Source: an uncultured Clostridium sp. (GTDB taxonomy: Bacteria > Bacillota > Clostridia > Lachnospirales > Lachnospiraceae). Taken from it: a stretch of DNA of 64,000 nt. Every line of letters starts with the position of its first letter. Within the stretch, counting starts at the first letter, position 1. Positions 53,158-63,100 of this stretch are shown here, piece after piece. The notes under the pieces are model-generated. The model was not told where the DNA came from. It did not search any database and saw only the letters and a list, made by a program, of their open reading frames with translations. A program made the translations under genes and the position numbers. The DNA lies in assembly GCA_900544905.1 (NCBI GenBank), contig UQXF01000001.1, forward strand, positions 23,543 to 87,542, written 5' to 3'.

Positions 53158-53640
53158 CTATTCTATGAGATTATCCTGCATTTTTTTAACAATTCTAAAA
53201 AACATCTCTATCTCATCCTCTGTCAGACCTTTGCAGACCTTTTTCTCCATCTCATCCCTTCCCTGTTCCATTTTGCGGGCATACTCTCTTCCCTTATCCG
53301 TAAGACATACCCTTTTCAGCCTTGCATCCCCTTTTACCGGCTGCCTGATGATAAAATCTTTTTCTTCCATCATTTTAAGGGTTCCGGCTATAGAGGATTT
53401 CCCTATCTTGAAATTCTTTTCGATATCCTTCTGAAAAATATCTTTTCCCTCATTATCCACCAGGTAACCTATTATCCATGCATTAATTACCGACATTCCT
53501 TCAAATCCGTTTTTCCGGATATTTGCCTCCATGTTCCTGCGAAACATATGGTCTAATGCCTTTAACTGATATCCAATCCGTTTGACATCCTGCGGCTTCC
53601 GGAAATCACCTGAACATTCACATTCATCTCTTTCTTTCAA
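53158..53640 (-). CDS. MarR-family regulator of the ABC exporter, TTG start
   Basis: The 160-residue protein has a MarR winged helix (NEGKDIFQKDIEKNFKIGKS, TLKMMEEKDFIIRQPVKGDA, RLKRVCLTDKGREYA). The start is a TTG at 53640 with AAGGAG eight bases upstream. It heads the operon marR-ABC1-ABC2 and its promoter carries two identical dyads at 53719 and 53749, so it is likely to repress its own operon until an exported compound is bound. Confidence 0.93.
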   Translation of the reverse strand: MKERDECECSGDFRKPQDVKRIGYQLKALDHMFRRNMEANIRKNGFEGMSVINAWIIGYLVDNEGKDIFQKDIEKNFKIGKSSIAGTLKMMEEKDFIIRQPVKGDARLKRVCLTDKGREYARKMEQGRDEMEKKVCKGLTEDEIEMFFRIVKKMQDNLIE

Positions 53641-53718
53641 TCCATCATCTCCTTGTTTAAAATGCCAACATTACTCTATCCGTGTCCGCCGTACCCTCGG
53701 CTCAACTGAAACGAAAAA

Positions 53719-53764
53719 TGTTCGCCACCGAACAGTTTGCTCCCAAACTGTTCGGCAACGAACA
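53719..53764. promoter_or_regulatory. Twin MarR operators
   Basis: TGTTCG-N4-CGAACA occurs twice (53719-53734 and 53749-53764) with 30 bp between starts, i.e. about three helical turns. The two dyads are themselves arms of a larger 50-bp inverted repeat (53717-53766). The second touches the -10 box of the marR promoter. Confidence 0.8.
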
Positions 53765-53792
53765 TTATATTACGATTTCTTCACTATTTCAA
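53764..53792 (-). promoter_or_regulatory. marR-ABC promoter
   Basis: On the - strand TTGAAA (53792-53787), 17-base spacer, perfect TATAAT (53769-53764), overlapping the upstream MarR dyad. Confidence 0.75.
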
Positions 53793-53831
53793 GCAGAGTT
53801 TTTTTATTTCACAAAATTGTCATACTTTTAA

Positions 53832-54641
53832 CTATTCCAGATTCAAATGCCTCTTAAAAATAAAATTTGTTATGGCAAACAGGGCGGCAAAGCCTGCTAT
53901 TCCTATAACATCCAGCACACCAAATAGTCCGTTTAAGAAGGCGAAGCCGCTTATATCTGCCACATACGGACTCGGAGAAACCGCCACTGCAGCACCTGCC
54001 ACCAGCACAATTCCCACTATCAATACAATCTGTAATAAAATCATAAGAATGAAATAGCACCCAATAGACGCCAGTATTCTCCATTTGCCAAACAGCTGTC
54101 CAATAGCCATACATAAATATATCAGCAGCAGCGGCACAACAGACCAGAACAGTATTGCAGCCACAGCCAGAACAACAGTAATCAGATATTCCGGCTGAAA
54201 TGCATCGGCTATATCCTGAAGCATCCATATCAGCTCGTCATCAATTAAACTATTTACCCAGTAGTTTCCTGCAAAGAAGATTGCAAGATACACATAAGTC
54301 ACCACGGCTGCCAGAAGCTCCCATAGGCCGCCGCCAATAATTTTCGACCAGAGTATGGTAGAAGATTTTGCCGGCAGGGTCCATGTGAGATATCCACGGT
54401 CTCCTATCATGGTACTATAAAACCGTATAATAACCAATACCTGGGCTGCCACACCCACCAGCATAATCATGTAATAGTAACCATAAAAGCCAATTATCTG
54501 AATAATCTCCCTGATTTCCTCCCGGTACGGAAGCATACAGATTATTTTCATAAATATAGTAAAAACAAAGCCTGCCAAAAATACAATCCCCATGGAAAAA
54601 CGATAGGATTTTAATTCATTTTTTACCAATTTTCCTAACAT
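53832..54641 (-). CDS. ABC-2 type permease of the YtrA-like operon
   Basis: The 269-residue protein has six membrane helices (SMGIVFLAGFVFTIFMKIIC, YYYMIMLVGVAAQVLVIIRF and others). It overlaps the ATPase gene by 7 nt and forms with it and the GntR gene a three-gene operon of the YtrA type, often induced by cell-wall-active antibiotics in Bacillota. Substrate unknown. Confidence 0.85.
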   Translation of the reverse strand: MLGKLVKNELKSYRFSMGIVFLAGFVFTIFMKIICMLPYREEIREIIQIIGFYGYYYMIMLVGVAAQVLVIIRFYSTMIGDRGYLTWTLPAKSSTILWSKIIGGGLWELLAAVVTYVYLAIFFAGNYWVNSLIDDELIWMLQDIADAFQPEYLITVVLAVAAILFWSVVPLLLIYLCMAIGQLFGKWRILASIGCYFILMILLQIVLIVGIVLVAGAAVAVSPSPYVADISGFAFLNGLFGVLDVIGIAGFAALFAITNFIFKRHLNLE

Positions 54642-55330
54642 CTGAACACCTCCCTGAATACCTGGTCTAAGGATTTATCATAGGTCACACGGATATTGTC
54701 AACCGAATCATGACACACGATATTCCCCTGCTTAATCATAATAACATCATCTAAAATATTTTCTACATCGGATATCAGATGCGTGGAAATCAATATACTT
54801 CCCTGTGGGTTATAATTCGTTATGATTGTGTTCAATATGTAATCCCTTGCTGCAGGGTCTACTCCGCCCATGGGCTCATCCAGCAGATATAAATCTGCCT
54901 TCCTGCTCATAACGAGAATTAGCTGCACCTTCTCCCTGGTTCCCTTTGACATGGTTTTCAGCTTATCCTCCGGATTAATTCCCATGTCTGCCAGCATCTG
55001 GTATGCCACATCCTTCTGAAAGTTAGCGTACATTTCTTCAAAAAAATCAAGTATGTCTCTTACCTTTGTCCATTTGCTCAGATAGGTCCGTTCCGGCAGA
55101 TACGCTACCATTGCCTTGGTCTCCGGTCCAATGGGCATTCCCTTGATTGTAACCGTTCCTGCCGTTGGTGTAAGCAGACCGGCACATATCTTAATAAATG
55201 TTGTTTTGCCGCTTCCGTTTGGTCCCAGCAGCCCGATAATTTTCCCCGGCTCTAAATTCAGATTCACCTGGTTCAGTGCCAATGCCTTACTGTAGCGCTT
55301 TGTAAGTGCATTACATTCCACTAAGCTCAT
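54635..55330 (-). CDS. ABC transporter ATP-binding protein of the YtrA-like operon
   Basis: The 231-residue ATPase has LLGPNGSGKTTFIKIC (Walker A), YLPERTYLSKW (Q-loop replaced by a YLPE form common in this group), MSKGTREKVQLIL (signature) and LYLLDEPMGGVDP (Walker B). It overlaps the GntR gene by 4 nt and the permease by 7 nt. Confidence 0.94.
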   Translation of the reverse strand: MSLVECNALTKRYSKALALNQVNLNLEPGKIIGLLGPNGSGKTTFIKICAGLLTPTAGTVTIKGMPIGPETKAMVAYLPERTYLSKWTKVRDILDFFEEMYANFQKDVAYQMLADMGINPEDKLKTMSKGTREKVQLILVMSRKADLYLLDEPMGGVDPAARDYILNTIITNYNPQGSILISTHLISDVENILDDVIMIKQGNIVCHDSVDNIRVTYDKSLDQVFREVFRC

Positions 55331-55695
55331 ATCTTTCCCTCCTCATAGTCTGACAGCATACCTATCATGCCGCTTTTCTCATAGCCTAATGCTTTCATTT
55401 CTTCATAAAAGGTTTTTACATGAAAGGAAGCAAATTCCTTCTTTGTCTCCTCAATTAACGCCACATCCTCTGTAATATATCTTCCTGTGGTGCGAACTGC
55501 AAACACGAGACTCTGACGCTCTAACTCCGACAATGCCTTCTGCATTGTATTGGGATTCACTCTTGCTTCCTGTGCCAGCTCCCTCACCGGCAAAAGCTTT
55601 TCTCCCGGCTTATAATAGCCAGATACAATTCTTCGCTTTAATTCTTCCAGCAACTGTGTATAAATCGGTCTGTCCGATTTCAATTCCCAATTCAT
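55327..55695 (-). CDS. GntR-family regulator, YtrA subfamily
   Basis: The 122-residue protein has the GntR winged helix (PIYTQLLEELKRRIVSGYYK, KLLPVRELAQEARVNPNTMQ, RTTGRYIT) and only a short C-terminal helical tail, as in the YtrA subgroup. It heads a GntR-ATPase-permease operon and likely represses it through the 22-bp palindrome at 55711. Confidence 0.94.
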   Translation of the reverse strand: MNWELKSDRPIYTQLLEELKRRIVSGYYKPGEKLLPVRELAQEARVNPNTMQKALSELERQSLVFAVRTTGRYITEDVALIEETKKEFASFHVKTFYEEMKALGYEKSGMIGMLSDYEEGKI

Positions 55696-55710
55696 TCAAC
55701 TCCTCCTTTT

Positions 55711-55732
55711 TTGTATTATATATATAATACAA
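55711..55732. promoter_or_regulatory. Perfect 22-bp palindrome, GntR/YtrA operator
   Basis: TTGTATTATAT followed by its exact reverse complement ATATAATACAA, 16 nt before the gntR start. The TATAAT-like centre suggests that it covers the -10 region of the operon promoter. Confidence 0.75.
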
Positions 55733-55774
55733 TAGTACATCGACACAATTTTGTCAATACCAAATTTATCCATA

Positions 55775-55808
55775 GAAAAAGAATGTATTTCCCACCGAAA
55801 ATACATTC
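55775..55808 (-). terminator. Terminator of the CorC-like gene
   Basis: On the - strand GAATGTATTT (55808-55799) pairs with AAATACATTC (55790-55781) and is followed by TTTTTC. Confidence 0.8.
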
Positions 55809-55841
55809 CCTCTATACATATAAGCTGACCGCATTATTTTA

Positions 55842-56696
55842 TTACTCTTCCTCCGGGTTCTCCATATCCGAGGCCTTCCGAATCCGTACCTTTTTAATCA
55901 TCCGGTCCTCCCATTCCAATGCCTCAAAGAGAAACCCCTGGTAAGCTATCTGAATACTGTCCTGCTCCTCCGGAAGTCTTCCGTATTCGTAAAGCATGAA
56001 CCCATTTACCGTGTCAATATCTTCCTCTGGAAACCGGATGTCAAACAAATCCTCCAATTCTTCGAGCTCCGTGCTTCCCCTGACAATATAGCCATCCCCG
56101 GCTGCAAGCTTCATAATATCAATCTCTTCTTCGTCATGCTCATCCAGAATATCCCCCACAATCACCTCTAAGATATCCTCCATGGCAACAATTCCCTCAG
56201 TCTGTCCATATTCATCCACTACAATTGCCATATGGTTCTTGCTTGCCTGCATGTCATTAAACAATTTGCTGATTTTCTGGGTAGGATGGACGTAAAAGGG
56301 CTCACTTACCACCTTTCGCACATTCTGTCTTGCATCCTGCATATAAGCTGCCACTGCATCTTTTATATGTAAAATTCCAAGAATATTATCCACATCCTCC
56401 TCAAAAACCGGATATCTGGAATAATTATTTGCCAGCATAACCTCCAGTGCTTCCTGTATATCCATGTCCGCCTCAATGCAGACCATCTTCTGCCTTGGGG
56501 TCATAACATCCCTTGCTTCCTTATCGCCAAATGCAAACACATTCGTAATCATTTCCGCCTCATCCGGCTGGATTGCTCCCTGTTCATGGCCTTCCTCGAT
56601 AATCGATAATATCTCTTCCTCTACTGCATCTGCCTGCTCTTCACTATTTTTTTTATTGAAAAATGCCTTAAGGTTACCGGGCCCATTGATTGCCAT
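55842..56696 (-). CDS. CorC/HlyC-like CBS-domain protein without membrane domain
   Basis: The 284-residue protein begins with the linker helix typical of CorC (VEEEILSIIEEGHEQGAIQP, DEAEMITNVFAFGDKEARDV), then two CBS domains (MTPRQKMVCIEADMDIQEAL, IVVDEYGQTEGIVAMEDILE) and a C-terminal CorC_HlyC domain (VNGFMLYEYGRLPEEQDSIQ). The DUF21/CNNM membrane domain usually in front is absent. The start at 56696 follows GAGGGAATTAAATAT; an ATG at 56756 lacks a ribosome site. The family is linked to Mg2+/Co2+ efflux and binds adenine nucleotides. Confidence 0.9.
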   Translation of the reverse strand: MAINGPGNLKAFFNKKNSEEQADAVEEEILSIIEEGHEQGAIQPDEAEMITNVFAFGDKEARDVMTPRQKMVCIEADMDIQEALEVMLANNYSRYPVFEEDVDNILGILHIKDAVAAYMQDARQNVRKVVSEPFYVHPTQKISKLFNDMQASKNHMAIVVDEYGQTEGIVAMEDILEVIVGDILDEHDEEEIDIMKLAAGDGYIVRGSTELEELEDLFDIRFPEEDIDTVNGFMLYEYGRLPEEQDSIQIAYQGFLFEALEWEDRMIKKVRIRKASDMENPEEE

Positions 56697-56802
56697 ATAT
56701 TTAATTCCCTCTTTCCTTTCCCGTTTGTCTATGAAATATAACACTATTTTTTTCATTGGTCAACATTTTTTATAAATTATTCCAGGTTTTACTGTCTTTT
56801 AG

Positions 56803-56843
56803 TTACAATGCTGACGGCAGTGCAAGGCAGGTCGGCATTGTAA
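56803..56843 (-). repeat. Stem-loop downstream of mazF
   Basis: TTACAATGCTGAC (56803-56815) pairs with GTCGGCATTGTAA (56831-56843) with one G-U pair. It begins right after the mazF stop on the - strand but has no T run, so it may stabilise the mRNA end rather than terminate. Confidence 0.6.
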
Positions 56844-56846
56844 TCT

Positions 56847-57188
56847 TTACAGGGACAAACTAATCTTTAATGCCTGGTTGACGTTTCCCATGATTTCATC
56901 ATCCAGATGACATACCTTTTCCCGGAGGCGCTGTTTGTCAATTGTCCGCACCTGCTCCAATAAAATCACAGAATCCTTTGCAATATTACAGCGGTTTGCC
57001 GCAAGCTCCACATGGGTTGGGATTTTAGCCTTATTCTGCCGGCTGGTAATAGCTGCACAAATAACGGTAGAACTATAACGGTTTCCTGCTTCATTCTGTA
57101 TAATCAGTACAGGTCTGACCCCGCCCTGCTCTGAACCCACAACGGGTCTTAAATCTGCATAATAAATATCCCCTCTTGTTACAAGCAA
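56847..57188 (-). CDS. MazF/EndoA-type mRNA endoribonuclease toxin
   Basis: The 113-residue product, (M)[20 protein letters not shown] then [20 protein letters not shown], matches B. subtilis EndoA closely, including the [12 protein letters not shown] and NRYS blocks of the active site and the IPTHVEL segment. I place the start at a TTG (57188), eight bases after GGAGAG, giving the normal N-terminus; the ORF can be read from 57257. In Bacillus the antitoxin ndoAI sits between alr and ndoA; here the 184-bp gap between alr and this gene encodes no such protein. A TTGACA and AT-rich partial dyad lie at about 57225-57258. Confidence 0.92.
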   Translation of the reverse strand: MLVTRGDIYYADLRPVVGSEQGGVRPVLIIQNEAGNRYSSTVICAAITSRQNKAKIPTHVELAANRCNIAKDSVILLEQVRTIDKQRLREKVCHLDDEIMGNVNQALKISLSL

Positions 57189-57372
57189 TGGTATCACTCT
57201 CCGTTTACAAATTCCTGATTTTCCATGTACACATTTTATATGTAATGTACCTGTCAAGTGTTTTCTGTCCTTCTCTTCTCATCAGGTATTCTAAGTATTA
57301 CCATTGTATTCCAAGTCTATTCAGTTTGTGCGGTACATTATTGGATTTCCAGTCCGGGAATTACTCTACGCC

Positions 57373-58536
57373 TTAATCTAGCAGATAGTTCTTCTCACCG
57401 CAAATCCTGCCATCCCGGTAAAATATTCTCGGCACCCGGCGGTTTATATCACAGACAAATTCATAATTAAAGCTGGCTGACATGCCTGCCAGCTCTTCCA
57501 CGCTTATATAATTGTCCCCCTGTTTTCCCACCAGCACCACCTCGTCTCCAATCCGGACATCCGGTATTCCACTCACATCAATCATGGTCTGGTCCATACA
57601 GACACGCCCTACAATAGGTACATATTGTCCATGTAACAGCATTCTGCCCTGATTGGACAGCGCTCTTGGATAACCATCTGCATATCCCACCCCTATGGTT
57701 GCAATTTTTTTATCCTCAGGAAGGGTATAGGTTCCGCCATAACCAACCGTCTGTCCCTTTTTTACCATTTTTACATCCGTAACATGGCTTTTTAACTCCA
57801 TAGCCGGATATAAAATACATGCCTCCTTATCCATCTCCTCCGAAGGATAAAGCCCATAGGTGGAGATACCGGAACGCACCATGTCATACAGGTCATTGGG
57901 CATTTCCATAATTCCTGCACTGTTGGAAATGTGGCGGATAGCAAAGGTGATTCCCTCCTCCTCTAACCAGCTTATCATCCGGGTAAAGGAAGCAAGCTGG
58001 CAGTTTGCCGAAGCTTTATCCTTTTCATCTGCCTTAAAATAATGTGTAAAAATCCCCTCCATATCCAGGTTAGGCAGCTGGGCGATAGCCGCAATTTCTG
58101 CAACACTTTCCCTCCCACAGGAAAAACCAATCCGGTTCATTCCGGTGTCAATCTTGATGTGAAGCTTTCCCGTGCCTCCAAGCCTGCCTGCAGTCTCTGA
58201 CAATGCCTTTGCCTGTTCACAGGTAAAAATCGTCTGTGTAATATCATATTTTATAAGGTCTGGAAAAAGGCTTTCATCTGTCATCCCCAATATCAGTATC
58301 GGCTTGACAACTCCGGCTCTTCTCAGTTCAACTGCCTCATCAATACAGGCAACGCCAAAATAGTCTGCCAAATCCTCCAATGCCTCTGCAACCTCTATTG
58401 CACCATGCCCATAGGCATTGGCTTTGATTACTGCCAGAAGCTTCTTTCCCCCCGGGATACAGCCTCTCATAGTCTCAATATTTTTTCTTATGGCATCCAG
58501 GCTGATATCCGCCTGAACCCGGTAATATTTACCCAT
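57373..58536 (-). CDS. alr: Alanine racemase
   Basis: Alr makes D-alanine for peptidoglycan and needs pyridoxal phosphate. The 387-residue protein has the PLP lysine K38 in LLAVIKANAYGHG, the IFTHYFKADEKD segment, SGISTYGLYP and YGGTYTLPEDKKIATIGVGY followed by ADGYPRALSN. It follows the nnr gene by 30 nt and precedes mazF, the same order as in Bacillus (nnr-like, alr, ndoA). Confidence 0.96.
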   Translation of the reverse strand: MGKYYRVQADISLDAIRKNIETMRGCIPGGKKLLAVIKANAYGHGAIEVAEALEDLADYFGVACIDEAVELRRAGVVKPILILGMTDESLFPDLIKYDITQTIFTCEQAKALSETAGRLGGTGKLHIKIDTGMNRIGFSCGRESVAEIAAIAQLPNLDMEGIFTHYFKADEKDKASANCQLASFTRMISWLEEEGITFAIRHISNSAGIMEMPNDLYDMVRSGISTYGLYPSEEMDKEACILYPAMELKSHVTDVKMVKKGQTVGYGGTYTLPEDKKIATIGVGYADGYPRALSNQGRMLLHGQYVPIVGRVCMDQTMIDVSGIPDVRIGDEVVLVGKQGDNYISVEELAGMSASFNYEFVCDINRRVPRIFYRDGRICGEKNYLLD

Positions 58537-58566
58537 CCTTTCATGCCTCCTTAAAATGCCATTCCT

Positions 58567-60072
58567 TTATTCCAGCTTGTTTCCACACAACCGCATTACA
58601 TCCCCCAGGCATTCTATAATATCAGAAGCCAGCATCGCATATTTTCCCTTTTTCTCTGCCGCCCTGTCACCTGCCTGGCAATGTACATAGGTTCCCATCT
58701 TTGCCGCCTCTGCAAGGGATAAGCCTCCTGCTATCATTCCTGCAATAATTCCGGAAAGTACATCCCCGGAGCCTCCTGTGGACATTCCATTATTGCCTGC
58801 CAGATTAATATAGGTCTGTTCCCCTCCATTTGTCACAATGGACTTTGCATCCTTCAGCACCAGGGTTACCCCCATCTTCTTTGCAAACTGCCTTGCTGTC
58901 TCAAAACGGTTTTCCGCAATCTCCGGTACGGTTTTACCAATTAACCGGCTCATTTCCTTCATATGCGGCGTCATAATCATAGACACGGATGCGGTGTTTA
59001 ATAATTCAATATTATTTGACAAAATATTCAGTGCATCTGCATCTACAACAAGCGGAACCTCTGCATTCATTAACAGCTCATAAAGCATCCTTTCTGATGT
59101 AATGTCCACTCCAAGTCCCGGTCCTACCACAATGACCGTTGCCCATTTCATTGCATCTTCAATACAGGAAAGCGCTCCTTCGTAATCCTTGTAGGTCATC
59201 ATAACCGCCTCCGGAAGCTGGGACTGGATAATCGTACGGTTGCTTTCGTGTGTATATATCTTTACCAGCCCTGCTCCTGTCCTGTATGCCGCTTTCCCAC
59301 ATAAAAATGCCGCCCCTGACATATTTTTGCTGCCTGCAATCACTGCCACCTTTCCATAGGTACCCTTGTTGGAATTATCAATTCTTTTCGGGAGCTTGCT
59401 CATATCAGAGGAATCATACGCATAAATTCTCGGCTTCACCTGTTCAATGGCAGTGTCCGGAAAACCGATATTGGCACAGACAAGCTTTCCGCAATAATCA
59501 ATTCCATCTGAAAAAAACATTCCCAGCTTTCGCAAGCCAAAGGTCACCGTATAATCGGCACGAAATGCCGCTCCGAGAATCTCACCTGTTGTGGCGTCTA
59601 TACCGGAAGGCACATCTATGGCAATCTTAACAGCCTCTATCTGATTCAACGACTCAATTGCTTTCTTTGCCGCTCCTTCAACGGGTCTGGAAAGTCCCAC
59701 GCCAAAAATTCCATCTACCACCACACTGTAATCCTTATTGGGAATTGCCTTGCGCAGACGGATTCCCATATGGCGCAGAATATTCTGCTGAAGCTGGAAT
59801 TGCGGAGACACCCTTGCCACTGAGCCCACATAAAAAATATCTACATTATATCCCTGTTCTAACAGGATTCTTCCCACAGCCAGTCCGTCGCCGCCGTTAT
59901 TCCCACCTTCCACCGCAATCAAAACTCTTCCTCCGGCAGTGTTAACCTTTTCAACCTGTTTTGCCACCTGCATTGCCGCCCGTTCCATCAGCACTTCAGC
60001 GGGAATCCCGATTTTATTAATTGTATAAGCATCAATCGCCTGCATTTCCTTTTTTGTAACAATATACTGCAT
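58567..60072 (-). CDS. nnr: Bifunctional NAD(P)HX epimerase/dehydratase
   Basis: This enzyme repairs hydrated NAD(P)H. Residues 1-215 are the YjeF_N epimerase (VEGGNNGGDGLAVGRILLEQ, VDGIFGVGLSRPVEG, AIDVPSGIDATTGEI). Residues 230-495 are the ribokinase-like dehydratase (GTYGKVAVIAGSKNMSGAAF, VVGPGLGVD, LVVDADALNIL, TPHMKEMSRLIG and the anion-hole loop NNGMSTGGSGDVLSGIIAGM). The 501-residue length is normal. It is co-directional with alr. Confidence 0.96.
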   Translation of the reverse strand: MQYIVTKKEMQAIDAYTINKIGIPAEVLMERAAMQVAKQVEKVNTAGGRVLIAVEGGNNGGDGLAVGRILLEQGYNVDIFYVGSVARVSPQFQLQQNILRHMGIRLRKAIPNKDYSVVVDGIFGVGLSRPVEGAAKKAIESLNQIEAVKIAIDVPSGIDATTGEILGAAFRADYTVTFGLRKLGMFFSDGIDYCGKLVCANIGFPDTAIEQVKPRIYAYDSSDMSKLPKRIDNSNKGTYGKVAVIAGSKNMSGAAFLCGKAAYRTGAGLVKIYTHESNRTIIQSQLPEAVMMTYKDYEGALSCIEDAMKWATVIVVGPGLGVDITSERMLYELLMNAEVPLVVDADALNILSNNIELLNTASVSMIMTPHMKEMSRLIGKTVPEIAENRFETARQFAKKMGVTLVLKDAKSIVTNGGEQTYINLAGNNGMSTGGSGDVLSGIIAGMIAGGLSLAEAAKMGTYVHCQAGDRAAEKKGKYAMLASDIIECLGDVMRLCGNKLE

Positions 60073-60114
60073 ATATTACCCTCCTGCTATATCCCGATAT
60101 ATGCACCGCTCCAG

Positions 60115-60177
60115 GTAAGACAGCAGAAACCAGTCTGCTGATATGCAAGCATATCACATCCTGGTTTCCTCTCTTAC
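60115..60177 (-). repeat. Composite stem-loop between purL and nnr
   Basis: GTAAGA/TCTTAC (60115-60120/60172-60177), AAACCAG/CTGGTTT (60127-60133/60161-60167) and inner GATATGC/GCATATC (60140-60146/60149-60155) nest into one long hairpin. No T run follows on either strand; it may be a weak terminator or mRNA end of purL. Confidence 0.55.
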
Positions 60178-60187
60178 GCATATCTCA

Positions 60188-63100
60188 TTATTTAAAGTAA
60201 TCTACACCGGATTCAAAAATCAACTGGTTCTGGTCACCATAAATGTTCACTGCCACCGAATCATCTCTTCGCTCTGAATGCGCCATCTTGCCCAGAACAC
60301 GTCCGTCCGGACTGGTAATACCCTCAATAGCCGCATAGGAACCATTTACATTGTAATTCTCATCCATGGTCGGCTTGCCGTTAACATCCACATACTGGGT
60401 TGCCACCTGTCCGTTGGCAAACAATTTGTCAATCCACTCTTTACTTGCCACAAAACGCCCTTCCCCATGGGAAATCGGCACAGTATAAACGCCTCCCAGT
60501 TTTGCCTTCTGCAGCCACGGACTCTTGTTTGTAACAATTTTTGTATAAACCATCTTAGACTGATGGCGTCCAATACTGTTCATGGTAAGGGTTGGAGAGT
60601 CCTCCTTCTGTGAGGTAATCTTACCATATGGCACAAGACCAAGCTTAATCAGAGCCTGGAAACCATTACAGATACCCAGTGCCAGACCATCTCTCTCTTG
60701 AAGAAGCTTCATGATTTCATCCTTCAGCTTTGCATTGCGGAATGCAGTGGCAAAGAACTTTGCAGAGCCCTCCGGTTCATCACCTGCCGAAAATCCACCA
60801 GGGAACATGATAATCTGTGCCTGTGAAATCGCTTTGGCAAATGCGTCAACGGAATCCAGAATATTATTCTCTGTCATATTCTTAAACACTATAGTCTCCA
60901 CCTCAGCGCCGGCACGCTCAAAGGCTCTTGTGGAATCATACTCACAGTTGGTACCCGGAAATACCGGAATAAATACCTTTGGCTTTGCCACCTTATTCTT
61001 GCATACATAAATATCCGATGTATTGTAAATGTCTTCCCTTACAACCTCCTGTTTCACATTAGAGGAGGTTGGGAATACCTTTTCCAGAGTTCCGCTCCAT
61101 GCAGCAAGCGCCTCTTCCATTGTAATGTCCACATCCCGGTAACGGAAGCTTCCATTCTCTGCCGTACATCCGATGCGTACCGCCGGAGCCTTCAGTGCAT
61201 CCACATCCGTCTCCTTTACCTCACATATAATTGCGCCATAATCCTTTTGCAGCATCTTGGACTCTGGTACAGAGGAATCAATAACCGCACCAATTCCGTT
61301 ACCAAATCCCATTTTCGATACCGCTTCCACAATACCGCCAAAGCCTACTGCATAGGCAGACAGAATCTTTCCTGCCTGCATATCCTCATAGAGTGCGGAA
61401 TATGTCTTCTTCATATCCTCATAATCCGGAAGCCCATATTCATCTCTCTTTATATTAATCTCAATAATCGCATTGCCTGCATTCTTAAACTCGGAGGTTA
61501 CCACATCCTCTGTCTTTGCCACATCAATTGCAAAGGAGCAGAGTGTTGGCGGTACATCAATATCATTGAAGGAACCGGACATGGAATCCTTGCCACCAAT
61601 CGAAGCAAGTCCAAATCCCATCTGTGCAGAGTAAGCACCCAGCAATGCCGCCATAGGCTCGCCCCACCGCCTGGAATCCTCTCCTAAACGCTTAAAATAT
61701 TCCTGAAAGGTAAAATAAATCTTCTTCCAGTCACCGCCGGAAGCGGCAATTTTAGCCACAGAATGTACGACGGAATAAATAGCGCCGTGATATGGCGACC
61801 AGCTCAGTAAATATGGGTCCAAGCCGTAGGACATCATGGTTACCGTATCACATTTACCCTTATCCAACGGAAGCTTTGCAATCATGGTCTGGGTTGGTGA
61901 CAACTGGTATTTACCGCCATATGGCATAACCACGGTACCGGCTCCGATGGAGCTGTCAAACATCTCCACAAGACCCTTTTGGGAACACACATTCAAATCA
62001 CCCAATGTCTCCAGCCATGTTTTCTTTACATCTGAAAAATCAGCCTTCTCATTTAAATAATCCGCATCCTTATCCGGCATAGAAACCGTTACATCACTCT
62101 CCTGATGTGCTCCATTGGTATCAATAAAGCTTCTGGCAATATTTACGATTTCCCTGCCTCTCCAGGACATTACAAGACGCGGGTTCTCTGTCACCTCTGC
62201 AACCACTACTGCCTCTAAATTCTCCTCTTCGCAGTAGCCTAACATCTTATCAACATTTTCTTTATCCACTACCACTGCCATTCTCTCCTGGGATTCGGAA
62301 ATGGCAATTTCCGTACCATCGAGACCGGCATATTTCTTTGGCACTTTATCAAGGTCGATAGTAAGTCCATCTGCCAGTTCACCAATGGCAACGCTGACAC
62401 CACCTGCGCCAAAATCATTACATTTACGGATGATGCTGGCAACCTCTTCTCTTCTGAATAATCTCTGAATCTTTCTCTCTGTAGGAGGATTACCCTTCTG
62501 CACTTCAGAGCCACAGGTATCAATCGACTTGGTGGTGTGCTTCTTGGAGCTTCCCGTTGCGCCACCGATACCGTCACGTCCGGTTCTTCCGCCAATCAGA
62601 ATAACAACATTTCCCGGGTCAGAGGTTAAACGCTTTACATTCTTCTTTGGAGCAGCGGCAACCACTGCGCCAATCTCCATACGCTTTGCCACATAATTCG
62701 GATGGTATACCTCATTTACTAATCCCGTTGCAAGTCCAATCTGGTTACCGTAGGAGCTGTATCCCTGTGCTGCAGTGGTGACTAATTTTCTCTGTGGAAG
62801 CTTGCCTTCCAGAGTTTCGGAAAGAGCTTTCGACGGGTCTGCTGCACCGGTTACACGCATAGCCTGGTACACATAAGAACGTCCTGATAACGGGTCACGG
62901 ATACAGCCGCCCAGACAGGTAGCCGCACCACCAAATGGCTCAATCTCAGTCGGGTGGTTATGGGTCTCATTCTTAAACTGGATTAAATACATAACCTCTT
63001 CCCCGTCAATGGTAACCGGAACCTCAATAGAGCAGGCATTGATTTCGTCGGATACCTCCATCTCCTGAAGCTTTCCCTCTGCGCGAAGCTTTTTCATCGC

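Noticed and set aside
60115..60177. Called as purL terminator
   Set aside because: The hairpin has no T run on either strand, so I list it only as a stem-loop.
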